From contig JBLHWU010000025.1 of assembly GCA_047629355.1 (NCBI GenBank), positions 1 through 38,324 of the forward strand: a stretch of DNA of 38,324 nt, read 5' to 3'. Shown one piece after another: positions 24,887 through 31,951 of the stretch (within the stretch, counting starts at the first letter, position 1; every line of letters begins with the position of its first letter). Source of the stretch: CAYUNA01 sp047629355 (GTDB lineage: Bacteria; Bacteroidota; Bacteroidia; Chitinophagales; Saprospiraceae). Below the pieces are notes generated by a model that did no database searches, was not told the origin of the DNA, and was given only the letters and a program-made list of their open reading frames with translations. Position numbers and translations under genes: made by a program.

Positions 24887-25549
24887 TTACAATTCTATCC
24901 ACGTATGGCAATTCTTTGCTCCCACATATTTTTCAAATAAAGCGACGGTATCAGCCAATGTTTCTTCTAAAGAATCATGCCCGCCAAAATTGAAAAACAA
25001 CATTAAAAAGCGCTGCGTTGCTGGCGTAACCATTGTGCGCACGGAATCACTCGTCGGGCTACCAAACGCCCCTTTTTGGTCTCGAAAAAGAGGTAAAAAT
25101 TCAATATTCAAGGCACCTCGTCCAATCGCTTCGTAGGGTTCATTTACTTTGCCAACACCCAAACTTATTGCCCCGTCAATCTTATCGACGTCATAGCCAC
25201 CGATGGAAAAACCAGTTTTAGCAGATACCAAATTCAAGGCATCTACGGCATTGTTGATGTGGTAAAGTCCCTTGCCTTTGACTACTCGACGCAGTAAAGC
25301 TTCCGCCGATAAACGGTAACGACTCGGTTCTTTTCCCAATGTTTTGTAGCCTTCCCGAGAAGATTGGATGGTCGGAATCTTATTGATTTCCTCAACTTTT
25401 AGCGTATTTTCAATTTTGGATAATTCCATTGAAATTTGCGCTAACAACTCCACACTCGCAGGTTCAATTTTTAAATCACATTGAATACAGCCCATTTGTA
25501 ATTTGGAAATTTTAACTTTAATATCATCGGTAAAAGCAATGCAAGCCAC
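24887..25549 (-). CDS. Stand-alone B3/B4 domain protein (PheT-like fold)
   Basis: The 220-residue product starts at ATG 25549 and is cytoplasmic (no signal peptide). Segments such as GKEPSRYRLSAEALLRRV, INNAVDALNLVSAKTGFSIGGYDVDKI and GRGALNIEFLPLFRDQKGAFGSPTSDS match the B3/B4 domain found in the beta subunit of phenylalanyl-tRNA synthetase and in solo proteins of COG3382 type. In PheT the domain edits mischarged tRNA; the role of solo versions is not established. Visible charged pairs in RYRLSAE and DGAISLG are typical of the fold. It lies upstream of dnaG on the same strand, 121 bases away, so could be co-transcribed, though a weak promoter may separate them. Confidence 0.85.
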   Translation of the reverse strand: MACIAFTDDIKVKISKLQMGCIQCDLKIEPASVELLAQISMELSKIENTLKVEEINKIPTIQSSREGYKTLGKEPSRYRLSAEALLRRVVKGKGLYHINNAVDALNLVSAKTGFSIGGYDVDKIDGAISLGVGKVNEPYEAIGRGALNIEFLPLFRDQKGAFGSPTSDSVRTMVTPATQRFLMLFFNFGGHDSLEETLADTVALFEKYVGAKNCHTWIEL

Positions 25550-25568
25550 AGGTTTTTATTTAAAAAAG

Positions 25569-25665
25569 AAGTCAGCGGTCAGACCATATTCATTGTCAGA
25601 AGTCAGAAAAAGCCAAATACTGAACCCTCTGATTTCTGACCGCGAAGCGGTCTGACCGCTGACTT
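25569..25665. repeat. GTCAGAAGTCAGA-family inverted repeat, copy 3
   Basis: AAGTCAGCGGTCAGACC (25569-25585) is the exact reverse complement of GGTCTGACCGCTGACTT (25649-25665). Nested inside, GTCAGAAGTCAGA pairs with TCTGATTTCTGAC with one mismatch, and GACCGC/GCGGTC forms a small hairpin. The left half closely matches copy 1 at 1811-1887 (GTCAGCGTTCAGACCAT). It sits between the divergent B3/B4 and GDPD genes. Confidence 0.8.
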
Positions 25666-25787
25666 TTCAAATTTTGTAAGAAAGGCCCAAAGCTACACCA
25701 AATTTATACAAACGATTGTCTAAATGCACGGCTTTTGTTTTATTAAAATTCAAAGTCACATTTCACTTTCATTTAAAACGATTTTTT

Positions 25788-25795
25788 TACTTTTG
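25788..25795 (+). promoter_or_regulatory. Candidate -7 box for the GDPD lipoprotein gene
   Basis: TACTTTTG matches TAnnTTTG. Transcription would start about 8 bases before the ATG at 25810, giving a very short leader. No -33 TTTG was found. Confidence 0.45.
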
Positions 25796-25809
25796 CAAAA
25801 AAAGCAACT

Positions 25810-26706
25810 ATGCGATACCTTCTTTTCATCAGCCTAATTTTCACTACCTTTGCTTGTCACCAACGAAAACTTATTGATACCATGCCGACAACTACAAACA
25901 TCAATTTCAACTGGCAAGGCCATCGCGGCGCACGCGGATTGCTGCCCGAAAACACCATTCCTGCCTTTATTAAAGCCTTAGATTTTCCAATTCAAACCTT
26001 GGAATGTGACGTCGTTATTTCCGAAAATGGTCTGGTGATTATTTCGCATGAACCCTATTTTTCGGCTGAGATTTGTACCAAACCAGATGGAATGCCCGTT
26101 ACGGAAGAAGAAGCGGAGGAACTTCGTATTTTTGAACTATCTTACGAAGAAATCAAAGAATATGACTGCGGTCAACGCCCCCATCCACGCTTCCCAAAAC
26201 AGCATCAAATGCGGGTTTACAAACCGTCGTTGATAGAGACTGTTAGAGAAGTACAAGCCTTTTGTCAAATCACGAAACGACCACAACCGCATTGGAATAT
26301 TGAAATAAAAAGTGCGCCAGAAGGAGATGATATTTTTCATCCAACGCCTGCCGTTTTTGTCGATATTTTGGTAAAGGAATTGAAGAAATTAGGTATTTAT
26401 AACTTGACGAATTTGCAATCTTTTGATGTGCGTCCGTTGCAGATTTTACATAAAGAGTATCCAGATATGCCGCTGGCGTTTTTGGTAGAAAATGAGGATG
26501 CACCTGAAGAAAACTTAGCAAAACTGGGTTTTATACCTGAAATTTATAGCTGCTATTATAAGTTCTTAACGAAAGAAATTGTGGAAGATCTGCATCAGAA
26601 GGGTATGAAAGTGATTCCATGGACAGTGAATACGAAGGTGGAAATGGATGCGCTAATTGAGATGGGTGTGGATGGAATAATTACGGATTATCCGAATTTG
26701 ATTTGA
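25810..26706 (+). CDS. Glycerophosphodiester phosphodiesterase lipoprotein
   Basis: GDPD enzymes hydrolyse glycerophosphodiesters to glycerol-3-phosphate and an alcohol. The 298-residue product has a lipoprotein signal (MRYLLFISLIFTTFAC, lipobox Cys C16), so it is likely lipid-anchored in the envelope. The GDPD domain shows the catalytic H38 in GHRGARGLLPENT, E47, metal-site E65 and D67 (LECDVVIS), H80 in ISHEP, an IEIKS segment, and a C-terminal PWTVNTKVEMDALIEMGVDGIITDYP. All expected residues are present. It has its own promoter box and is followed by a long palindromic repeat shared with the convergent gene. Confidence 0.95.
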   Translation: MRYLLFISLIFTTFACHQRKLIDTMPTTTNINFNWQGHRGARGLLPENTIPAFIKALDFPIQTLECDVVISENGLVIISHEPYFSAEICTKPDGMPVTEEEAEELRIFELSYEEIKEYDCGQRPHPRFPKQHQMRVYKPSLIETVREVQAFCQITKRPQPHWNIEIKSAPEGDDIFHPTPAVFVDILVKELKKLGIYNLTNLQSFDVRPLQILHKEYPDMPLAFLVENEDAPEENLAKLGFIPEIYSCYYKFLTKEIVEDLHQKGMKVIPWTVNTKVEMDALIEMGVDGIITDYPNLI

Positions 26707-26727
26707 TTTGTCATTCCGATGTTTTTT

Positions 26728-26800
26728 TGTCATTCCGACCGAAGTGGAGGAATCTAGCGTGATAATCACATCAGATTTCTCCGCTTCGTTCGGAATGACA
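26728..26800. repeat. TCATTCCGACCGAAGTGGAGG-type palindromic repeat
   Basis: The 28-base arm at 26728-26755 (TGTCATTCCGACCGAAGTGG...) pairs with 26773-26800 with only two mismatches around a 17-base loop. Additional TGTCATTCCGA and GAAATGACAAA half-copies flank it. It lies between convergent genes, where it may act as a transcription barrier. I believe near-identical palindromes are common in Bacteroidota genomes. Confidence 0.85.
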
Positions 26801-26824
26801 AAGTGCATCGAAATGACAAAAAAA

Positions 26825-28183
26825 CTACACCGCTCTAATAATATCATACTGCGTCAACACATGATACTGTGCTGAATTATCTTTTGTCAAGACCGCCGTG
26901 AATTTCTTATCCATAAAACGTCCCAATTTTGAAAACGGCAAATCGCCTTCTACCATCGGAAACGGTTGATCCATAATTGATTCCACAGGCTTCTCGGTGT
27001 TGTGCATTGGATTTTCTAAAAGTGCGGTCAATACTGCACTTTCTGTCAATGAACCCACTACTTCGCCATCGTGCATTACTGGTACTTGCGACAAATCCAT
27101 GTCTTTCATCATCTGAAAAGCAGTACGAATTGTATCGCCTTTTTCAACAGAATAAAAAGTCTTATCCTCCTTCATCGCTACCAAATCTTTGACTGTCAAT
27201 TCACCGTCCAAAAAGCCACGTTCCCGCATCCAATCATCGTTGTATAATTTGCCCACATAACGGCTACCGTGATCATGAAAAATTACGACAACAACATCAT
27301 CTTTCGTCAATTGATCCTTCAACTGAATCAATCCAGCCACTGCTGAACCACAAGAATAGCCGACCATAAGACCTTCTTCTCTTGCCAATCGACGGGCCAT
27401 TACTGCGCCATCTTTATCACTCACTTTTTCAAAATGGTCAATCAAACTGAAGTCCACATTTTTTGGCAAAATATCTTCCCCAATACCTTCTGTGATGTAT
27501 GGGTAAATTTCTTTTTCGTCAAATTCCCCAGTTTCGTGGAATTTTTTGAAAACAGAACCATATGTATCAACACCCCAAATTTTAACATTCGGGTTCTTCT
27601 CTTTTAAAAACTTACCCGTACCTGAAATCGTACCTCCTGTACCCACACCAACGATAAGGTGCGTGATTTTTCCATCCGTTTGATCCCAAATTTCCGGGCC
27701 TGTACTCTCGTAATGCGCCTGTCGATTCGATAAATTATCGTATTGGTTGCACCAAATAGAATTTGGAATTTCTTGACTCAATCGTTCCGCCACAGAATAG
27801 TAAGAACGTGGGTCATCAGGTGTCACATTAGTTGGACAAACGATTACTTCCGAACCAACTGCCCGCAACATATCAAATTTTTCTTTAGACTGTTTATCAC
27901 TGGAAGTGAAGATAGTCCGGTAGCCTTTTACTGCTGCTGCCAATGCCAACCCCATTCCTGTGTTACCAGAAGTACATTCGATAATTGTTCCTCCGGGCTT
28001 GATGTCCCCTCTTTTTTCTGCGTCTTCAAGCATCTTCAGCGCCATTCGGTCTTTGATAGAATGACCAGGGTTGAAAGTCTCTACTTTCCCTAGAACTAAA
28101 GCAGGAATATCCGCGACGACCTTATTTAATTTCACCATTGGCGTATTACCAATCGTTTCCAGAATATTATTGTAATACTTCAT
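26825..28183 (-). CDS. Cystathionine beta-synthase-like PLP enzyme with CBS domain pair
   Basis: The 452-residue product has a fold-type II PLP domain (about residues 1-320) and a C-terminal pair of CBS domains (about 335-452). The PLP lysine is K44 in NPGHSIKDR. SGNTGMGLALAAA and VGVGTGGTISGTGKF are the substrate and phosphate loops. The CBS motifs are DTIRTAFQMMKDMDLSQVPV and SIMDQPFPMV followed by LGRFMDKKFTAV. It should condense serine with homocysteine in transsulfuration, or act as a cysteine synthase; the CBS pair favours the former. The start at ATG 28183 gives MKYYNNILETIGNTPMV. It converges on the GDPD gene. A promoter candidate is at 28233-28240. Confidence 0.92.
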   Translation of the reverse strand: MKYYNNILETIGNTPMVKLNKVVADIPALVLGKVETFNPGHSIKDRMALKMLEDAEKRGDIKPGGTIIECTSGNTGMGLALAAAVKGYRTIFTSSDKQSKEKFDMLRAVGSEVIVCPTNVTPDDPRSYYSVAERLSQEIPNSIWCNQYDNLSNRQAHYESTGPEIWDQTDGKITHLIVGVGTGGTISGTGKFLKEKNPNVKIWGVDTYGSVFKKFHETGEFDEKEIYPYITEGIGEDILPKNVDFSLIDHFEKVSDKDGAVMARRLAREEGLMVGYSCGSAVAGLIQLKDQLTKDDVVVVIFHDHGSRYVGKLYNDDWMRERGFLDGELTVKDLVAMKEDKTFYSVEKGDTIRTAFQMMKDMDLSQVPVMHDGEVVGSLTESAVLTALLENPMHNTEKPVESIMDQPFPMVEGDLPFSKLGRFMDKKFTAVLTKDNSAQYHVLTQYDIIRAV

Positions 28184-28232
28184 CTTTTATTAAATATAGT
28201 TTGGTGGAAATGTTTTTTCTTAAAAAAGAACG

Positions 28233-28240
28233 CAAAGGTA
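28233..28240 (-). promoter_or_regulatory. Candidate -7 box for the cystathionine beta-synthase-like gene
   Basis: Minus-strand TACCTTTG matches TAnnTTTG about 50 bases before the ATG. No -33 TTTG at the expected spacing. Confidence 0.45.
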
Positions 28241-28325
28241 CGAATATAGGATAGGAAACGGTGAGAAATTTAGAAATTACTCTTGACAATGGATTCTTGA
28301 ATGAATGTTAGTGCAACAGCCTTTT

Positions 28326-28489
28326 AAATAACAACTTACTTTTTTTGAGAAACGAGAAACGAAAAAGCAATAAGAATCTCAAGCTTTAAAAAACGCAATG
28401 CGCTTCGCCGAGGCGCGTGAGGTTATTAAGGGGTAAAATGGTTTTATAAAACCGTTTTTACCCCTCAAATTTATTTTAGATAGTTATTT
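28326..28489. repeat. Multi-hairpin intergenic element, copy C (divergent)
   Basis: The clearest parts are hairpin 2, GCGCTTCGCCGAGGCGC (28400-28416), and hairpin 3, GGGGTAAAA (28430-28438) with TTTTACCCC (28456-28464) and an inner GGTTTT/AAAACC tip (28440-28453). The linker AAAAAACGCAATGCGC before hairpin 2 resembles copy B. Hairpin 1 is reduced to TTGAGA/TCTCAA (28345-28350, 28377-28382) and the outer stem to AAATAAC/GTTATTT. It fills most of the 28184-28524 gap, which has no gene. Confidence 0.6.
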
Positions 28490-28491
28490 TT

Positions 28492-28516
28492 TTTCGCGTT
28501 CCTAAGGAATGCGAAA
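28492..28516. repeat. Compact palindrome of the CGCGTTCCTTA motif
   Basis: TTTCGCGTTCCT (28492-28503) and AGGAATGCGAAA (28505-28516) are inverted, with one G-T type mismatch and a single central base. The right side continues AAATAAATAACTTA, like the left end of the element at 29939-30066. It lies 9 bases past the stop of the RNase D gene and could affect its 3' end. Confidence 0.65.
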
Positions 28517-28524
28517 TAAATAAC

Positions 28525-29703
28525 TTAATCCAACGTCAACTCAAATTTCCCTTCTCCAAACCTCAATTTTAAGTCATTTCTAAACTTCAACCAAGTGATG
28601 ATTTCTTCGCCCAAAAATTCCTTCCGCCAACCCGTTTCCAGAGCATCTTCAAAGTAATTTTTATCTGCTTTCAATTTTTTCAACATCGTACGCGGCATTG
28701 CCAAATTGATAGACAAATTCTCTTCAAAACATTTATATTTTATCAATAAATGTAGCATTTCATTCACAATATCCTGCTGTGGATGCTCGCTTGATTTTCT
28801 TGGAATCATATCGAGAACCTTCAATTCTTCGGGAGTTGGTTCTTGGTTGTAAAGTGTCAGAAAAGTTTCGCCATGTCGCGCTATCGTTCTTTCTGGTAGG
28901 CGTCGATTGCCTCGCAACGCATCACGACCGCCAGACGCTGCACGGATAATTGCCCCAATCAATTTACCTGGCAAAATCATTTCTCGGGAATAATTTTTAG
29001 CCCGTGCTTCATCGGTCCGCCACGCATACAATCGAATCAAAAACAGCTGTTGTTTTGACTGCAAACTCTGAATAATATTGCTATTAAAAGCTTCTTTGTA
29101 AGGCGATTGTGCATAATATGCAGCTTTCTCAAGGGCTTCACATTCTTCTTCTACCCACGTTTGGCGGCCAGCTTCTCGCAACTGTCCTGCCAAGGATTGC
29201 CACAAATCATATAAATAAATAACGTCATTTAAGGCGTATTTTATCTGCTTTGGAGAAAAAGGACGCTTCGACCAATCCGTTACTGTAAACCCTTTTCCTA
29301 CGCGGACATTGAGTTCGCTATCCAATAATTTTTGAAAAGAAACAGGATATTTGTAGCCGACAAAACCTGCAGCCATTTGCGTATCAAAAACATTTTTTGG
29401 AAGACTACCAAACAAAATATTAAATAACCTAAAGTCATTGTCCCCTGCGTGTGTTATCTTTGTTATATGCTCATCTTCAATGAGTTCAATTAATGGAGAA
29501 AGGTCTTTTATTTTAATAGAATCAATTAAATAATAACCATGTTCGGACGCAATTTGAATCAAGCAAAGTAAGGTTACAAAACGTTTTTCACCCATAAATT
29601 CCGTATCAAAACAAATCCATTTGACCGTTTTATGTAAGTCCGCAAAATCTTTTAATGCCGCGAAATCTTCAATGAAAGTATAATCAGGAGTCTCGTTATC
29701 CAC
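28525..29703 (-). CDS. rnd: Ribonuclease D
   Basis: RNase D is a 3'-5' exoribonuclease of the DEDDy class that trims tRNA and other small RNA ends. The 392-residue product shows the complete active site: D33 and E35 (CFDTEF), D90 (THAGDNDFRLF), and Y156 and D160 (YALND). An HRDC domain follows at about residues 210-285 (LFLIRLYAWRTDEARAKNYSREMILPGK region), then a C-terminal helical region, as expected for the family (about 375 residues). The start at ATG 29703 gives MDNETPDYTFIEDFAAL. It is a single gene flanked by repeat-rich intergenic DNA on both sides. Confidence 0.94.
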   Translation of the reverse strand: MDNETPDYTFIEDFAALKDFADLHKTVKWICFDTEFMGEKRFVTLLCLIQIASEHGYYLIDSIKIKDLSPLIELIEDEHITKITHAGDNDFRLFNILFGSLPKNVFDTQMAAGFVGYKYPVSFQKLLDSELNVRVGKGFTVTDWSKRPFSPKQIKYALNDVIYLYDLWQSLAGQLREAGRQTWVEEECEALEKAAYYAQSPYKEAFNSNIIQSLQSKQQLFLIRLYAWRTDEARAKNYSREMILPGKLIGAIIRAASGGRDALRGNRRLPERTIARHGETFLTLYNQEPTPEELKVLDMIPRKSSEHPQQDIVNEMLHLLIKYKCFEENLSINLAMPRTMLKKLKADKNYFEDALETGWRKEFLGEEIITWLKFRNDLKLRFGEGKFELTLD

Positions 29704-29815
29704 GTATGAGTTTTTAAATTATGAAATGGAAAGGTTCTATTGAGGTATTTTTTTCTCAATGGGCGAATATAACAAATTACTTTAGTATCTAATTTAAAAA
29801 TGGTTTTTAGTTCTA

Positions 29816-29940
29816 CTTTGGCACTTTAAAATTAGAAGTTTGCTTGTTGCTTAATGTCCTTTTTTCTTAAAAAATACCGAAAATTCAAGACCTGCGATTT
29901 TTTGGATAAAATTGAATTTCCTAACACTAAAGTGCCAAAG
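29816..29940. repeat. Inverted repeat CTTTGGCACTTTA
   Basis: CTTTGGCACTTTA (29816-29828) and TAAAGTGCCAAAG (29928-29940) are perfect 13-bp complements 99 bases apart. The right arm overlaps the first base pair of the next element at 29939, as if two elements are nested or abutting. Confidence 0.6.
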
Positions 29941-30066
29941 GAACGCGAAATAAATAACTATCGCTTCTTGCCCCATACGGGCAGGCTATTATATCAACAT
30001 TTTTAAAGTAAAAAATGAGGACAAAATATCCTGTTAAGAATCTGAATCTATTTATTTCGCGTTCCT
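29939..30066. repeat. 128-bp element with AGGAACGCGAAATAAATA terminal inverted repeats
   Basis: AGGAACGCGAAATAAATA (29939-29956) and its exact reverse complement (30049-30066) bound a 128-bp segment containing a small TGCCC/GGGCA hairpin. It contains no ORF. A degenerate relative is at 15903-16075. Single ends recur at 13711, 16066, 20671 and 28492-28516. The form is that of a MITE-like element. Confidence 0.75.
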
Positions 30067-30068
30067 AA

Positions 30069-30095
30069 TTCTACTTTAAGAGTCTTAAAGTAGAA
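30069..30095. repeat. 27-base palindrome
   Basis: TTCTACTTTAAGA (30069-30081) and TCTTAAAGTAGAA (30083-30095) are perfect arms around a single base, directly after the element at 29939-30066. It could be a protein-binding site; as RNA it would form a tight hairpin. Confidence 0.65.
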
Positions 30096-30328
30096 ACAGT
30101 TTACTCCAAAAATACCACAATTGGCTTCTGATTAAATTCAAAAAAGCTACGTGTCTATGTGAAATTGCTATGTGCAGCTATATACTGACCCAAGTTCCGT
30201 ATGCAGTTCCCAACTTCGGGAGAGTAAAATTTTTATATCAGGAAATTACTTTTCCAAACGCTTAAAAGAAGATCAGACACATTGGAATAGGCAAATACAA
30301 TTTCTCCTGAGCAATGACTGCTTTTTTG

Positions 30329-30336
30329 TACTTTTG
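30329..30336 (+). promoter_or_regulatory. Candidate -7 box for the N-acetyltransferase gene
   Basis: TACTTTTG matches TAnnTTTG. The leader to the ATG at 30421 would be about 78 bases. No -33 TTTG at the expected spacing. Confidence 0.45.
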
Positions 30337-30420
30337 TAGCAAATATTGAAATAGGCAAAAAGTTTAACTGTCGAGCGAGCGCAGCGGGTAATCACACCAG
30401 CAATAAAATCTACTTGAAAA

Positions 30421-31224
30421 ATGAAAGACTCTGAAATAACTCAATATCTAAGCAGAATAAAACTTGAGGAATGTCCTACTAATTTAGCGGGATTAACGAA
30501 GCTACAGGAGCAACATATGGAGTACATTCCATTTGAAAATTTAGATATTGTGGTCGGTCGAACAATTGCATTAGACTATCAGCATCTTTTTGAAAAAGTG
30601 GTCATAAAAAAGCGCGGTGGCTACTGTTTTGAACTCAATACCTTACATGCGGAGCTCTTAAAATCGTTGAATTTTTCACCTAAACCTGTTTTAGGAAGGG
30701 TTTGGTTGAGCAATCCAAAAAAAATGCCACCGAGAAATCATTTAGCACATTTAGTCGAGTTGGAAAGAAGAACGTATGTCACCGATGTTGGTTTCGCAGG
30801 ACTCATTACCAGTGTTCCTTTAGATATTCATGTATCCGCTCCGGTGAATGATAAAGATGGTCTGGTGCGGGTGGTTCCATTTGCTGACGACCAATTTATG
30901 ATACAAAGACAAACGGAAAAGGGATGGATGAATCTATACAGTTTTGAAAACGTGGAGATTAGTGCAGAAGACATCGACATCTCCAACTACTATATGTCAA
31001 CGCATCCAAATTCCCATTTTTGCTGTCATAAATTCGTCGGGAGAAATACCAAGGAAGGCAGAATTGGGCTATTCAACAATAAAATGTCCATCCGAAAGGG
31101 GATAAAAATTGTGGATGGAAGGCGAGTTGATTTTGGTAAAGATTGGATGGAAATTCTCAATAATGAATTTTCGCTACATCTCGATTTTTCGGAGGAGGAA
31201 TTTGGCGTTTTGTTTGAAAAGTAA
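30421..31224 (+). CDS. Arylamine N-acetyltransferase
   Basis: NAT enzymes move an acetyl group from acetyl-CoA to arylamines, hydrazines or related amines through a Cys intermediate. The 267-residue product has the full triad: C69 in KRGGYCFELN, H107 in PRNHLAHLVEL and D122 in YVTDVGFAG. As I recall, these numbers are the same as in the classic Salmonella enzyme. The N-terminal IPFENLDIVVGR is also characteristic. There is no signal peptide, so it is cytoplasmic. The natural substrate cannot be told from sequence. It is followed 55 bases later by a small unknown gene on the same strand. Confidence 0.93.
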   Translation: MKDSEITQYLSRIKLEECPTNLAGLTKLQEQHMEYIPFENLDIVVGRTIALDYQHLFEKVVIKKRGGYCFELNTLHAELLKSLNFSPKPVLGRVWLSNPKKMPPRNHLAHLVELERRTYVTDVGFAGLITSVPLDIHVSAPVNDKDGLVRVVPFADDQFMIQRQTEKGWMNLYSFENVEISAEDIDISNYYMSTHPNSHFCCHKFVGRNTKEGRIGLFNNKMSIRKGIKIVDGRRVDFGKDWMEILNNEFSLHLDFSEEEFGVLFEK

Positions 31225-31279
31225 TTACTTCTTATTCATATCACGAGCAAAGCCCAGCGGTTATTTAAAATAAAAAATA

Positions 31280-31684
31280 ATGAATAAATTTTATCCTTTT
31301 AAAGGAATTCAAAACATCTGGTTTGGAATGAAAAGAGAGCAGGTTAAAAAGGTTTTAAATGAAGAACCAAGAATTTTTTTAAGAAATAAATATGCCGAAA
31401 ATACGACTGACTATTATCAGAAATTAAGTTACTTTGTCATGTATGACAAAAATGATGTTGTCGAAGCAATAGAATTTATAAATAAGCGTAATTTATTAAT
31501 CGACGGGGAAGATCTATTTAACAAATCATATAGTAAATTAAGGGATATTTACGATGATTTGTCAAGAAAAAAGGAAGAAGAAGGAATAGGAATCACTTAT
31601 TATGATTTAGGATTCGGTGCCAGCCATCTTGTGGATAGCAATAGAATAGAAACAATAATCATATTTTCAAAAACTTACTGGTAG
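31280..31684 (+). CDS. Small protein of unknown function (134 aa)
   Basis: The 134-residue product starts at ATG 31280 (MNKFYPFKGIQNIWFGMKRE) and has no signal peptide or membrane segment. The pattern FKGIQNIWFGMKREQVKKVL near the N-terminus, followed by a mixed alpha/beta sequence with YDKNDVVEAIEFI and a C-terminal ETIIIFSKTYW, resembles small cytosolic proteins sometimes seen as polymorphic-toxin immunity proteins, but I cannot name a family. No toxin gene is nearby. It is rich in Lys, Tyr and Glu and more AT-rich than the NAT gene before it. It may share a transcript with that gene (55-base gap). A palindrome follows at 31695-31727. Confidence 0.65.
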   Translation: MNKFYPFKGIQNIWFGMKREQVKKVLNEEPRIFLRNKYAENTTDYYQKLSYFVMYDKNDVVEAIEFINKRNLLIDGEDLFNKSYSKLRDIYDDLSRKKEEEGIGITYYDLGFGASHLVDSNRIETIIIFSKTYW

Positions 31685-31694
31685 ATTACTACTG

Positions 31695-31727
31695 ACGTTT
31701 ACTAAACTTTTAAAGTTTAGTAAACGT
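31695..31727. repeat. Long palindrome after the 134-aa gene
   Basis: ACGTTTACTAAACTTT (31695-31710) and AAAGTTTAGTAAACGT (31712-31727) are perfect 16-bp arms with one central base, 10 bases after the stop codon. No T run follows, so it is a weak terminator at best. Confidence 0.7.
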
Positions 31728-31951
31728 GATGCATGGTATTGATATCATCGCGCACTTGGAAAATTCGTTAAATTTAAATTTGTTGCAAGTATTACCATGA
31801 ATTATCTGTGTTTTCAAAGCCGCATCGGGTCATTTCAGATAATATTGCAATTTAAAGTCGTAACATCTGAAATTATTGTAAATTTATGCTTTTAGAAATC
31901 AACGAAAACTAGAAATCGTTCCAATTGAAAACAGAGCCAAAAATTTAAAGA

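Larger units (their letters stand above)
29704..30420. other. Repeat-rich intergenic region between divergent genes
   Basis: This 717-base stretch has no supported gene. It holds a 13-bp inverted repeat (29816-29940), an element with 18-bp terminal inverted repeats (29939-30066), a 27-base palindrome (30069-30095) and a promoter box for the N-acetyltransferase gene (30329-30336). Confidence 0.65.

Noticed and set aside
26728..26800. Palindrome between convergent genes as a novel element
   Set aside because: The TCATTCCGACCGAAGTGGAGG type of palindrome is, to my knowledge, common across Bacteroidota genomes, so it is listed as a repeat but not as new.
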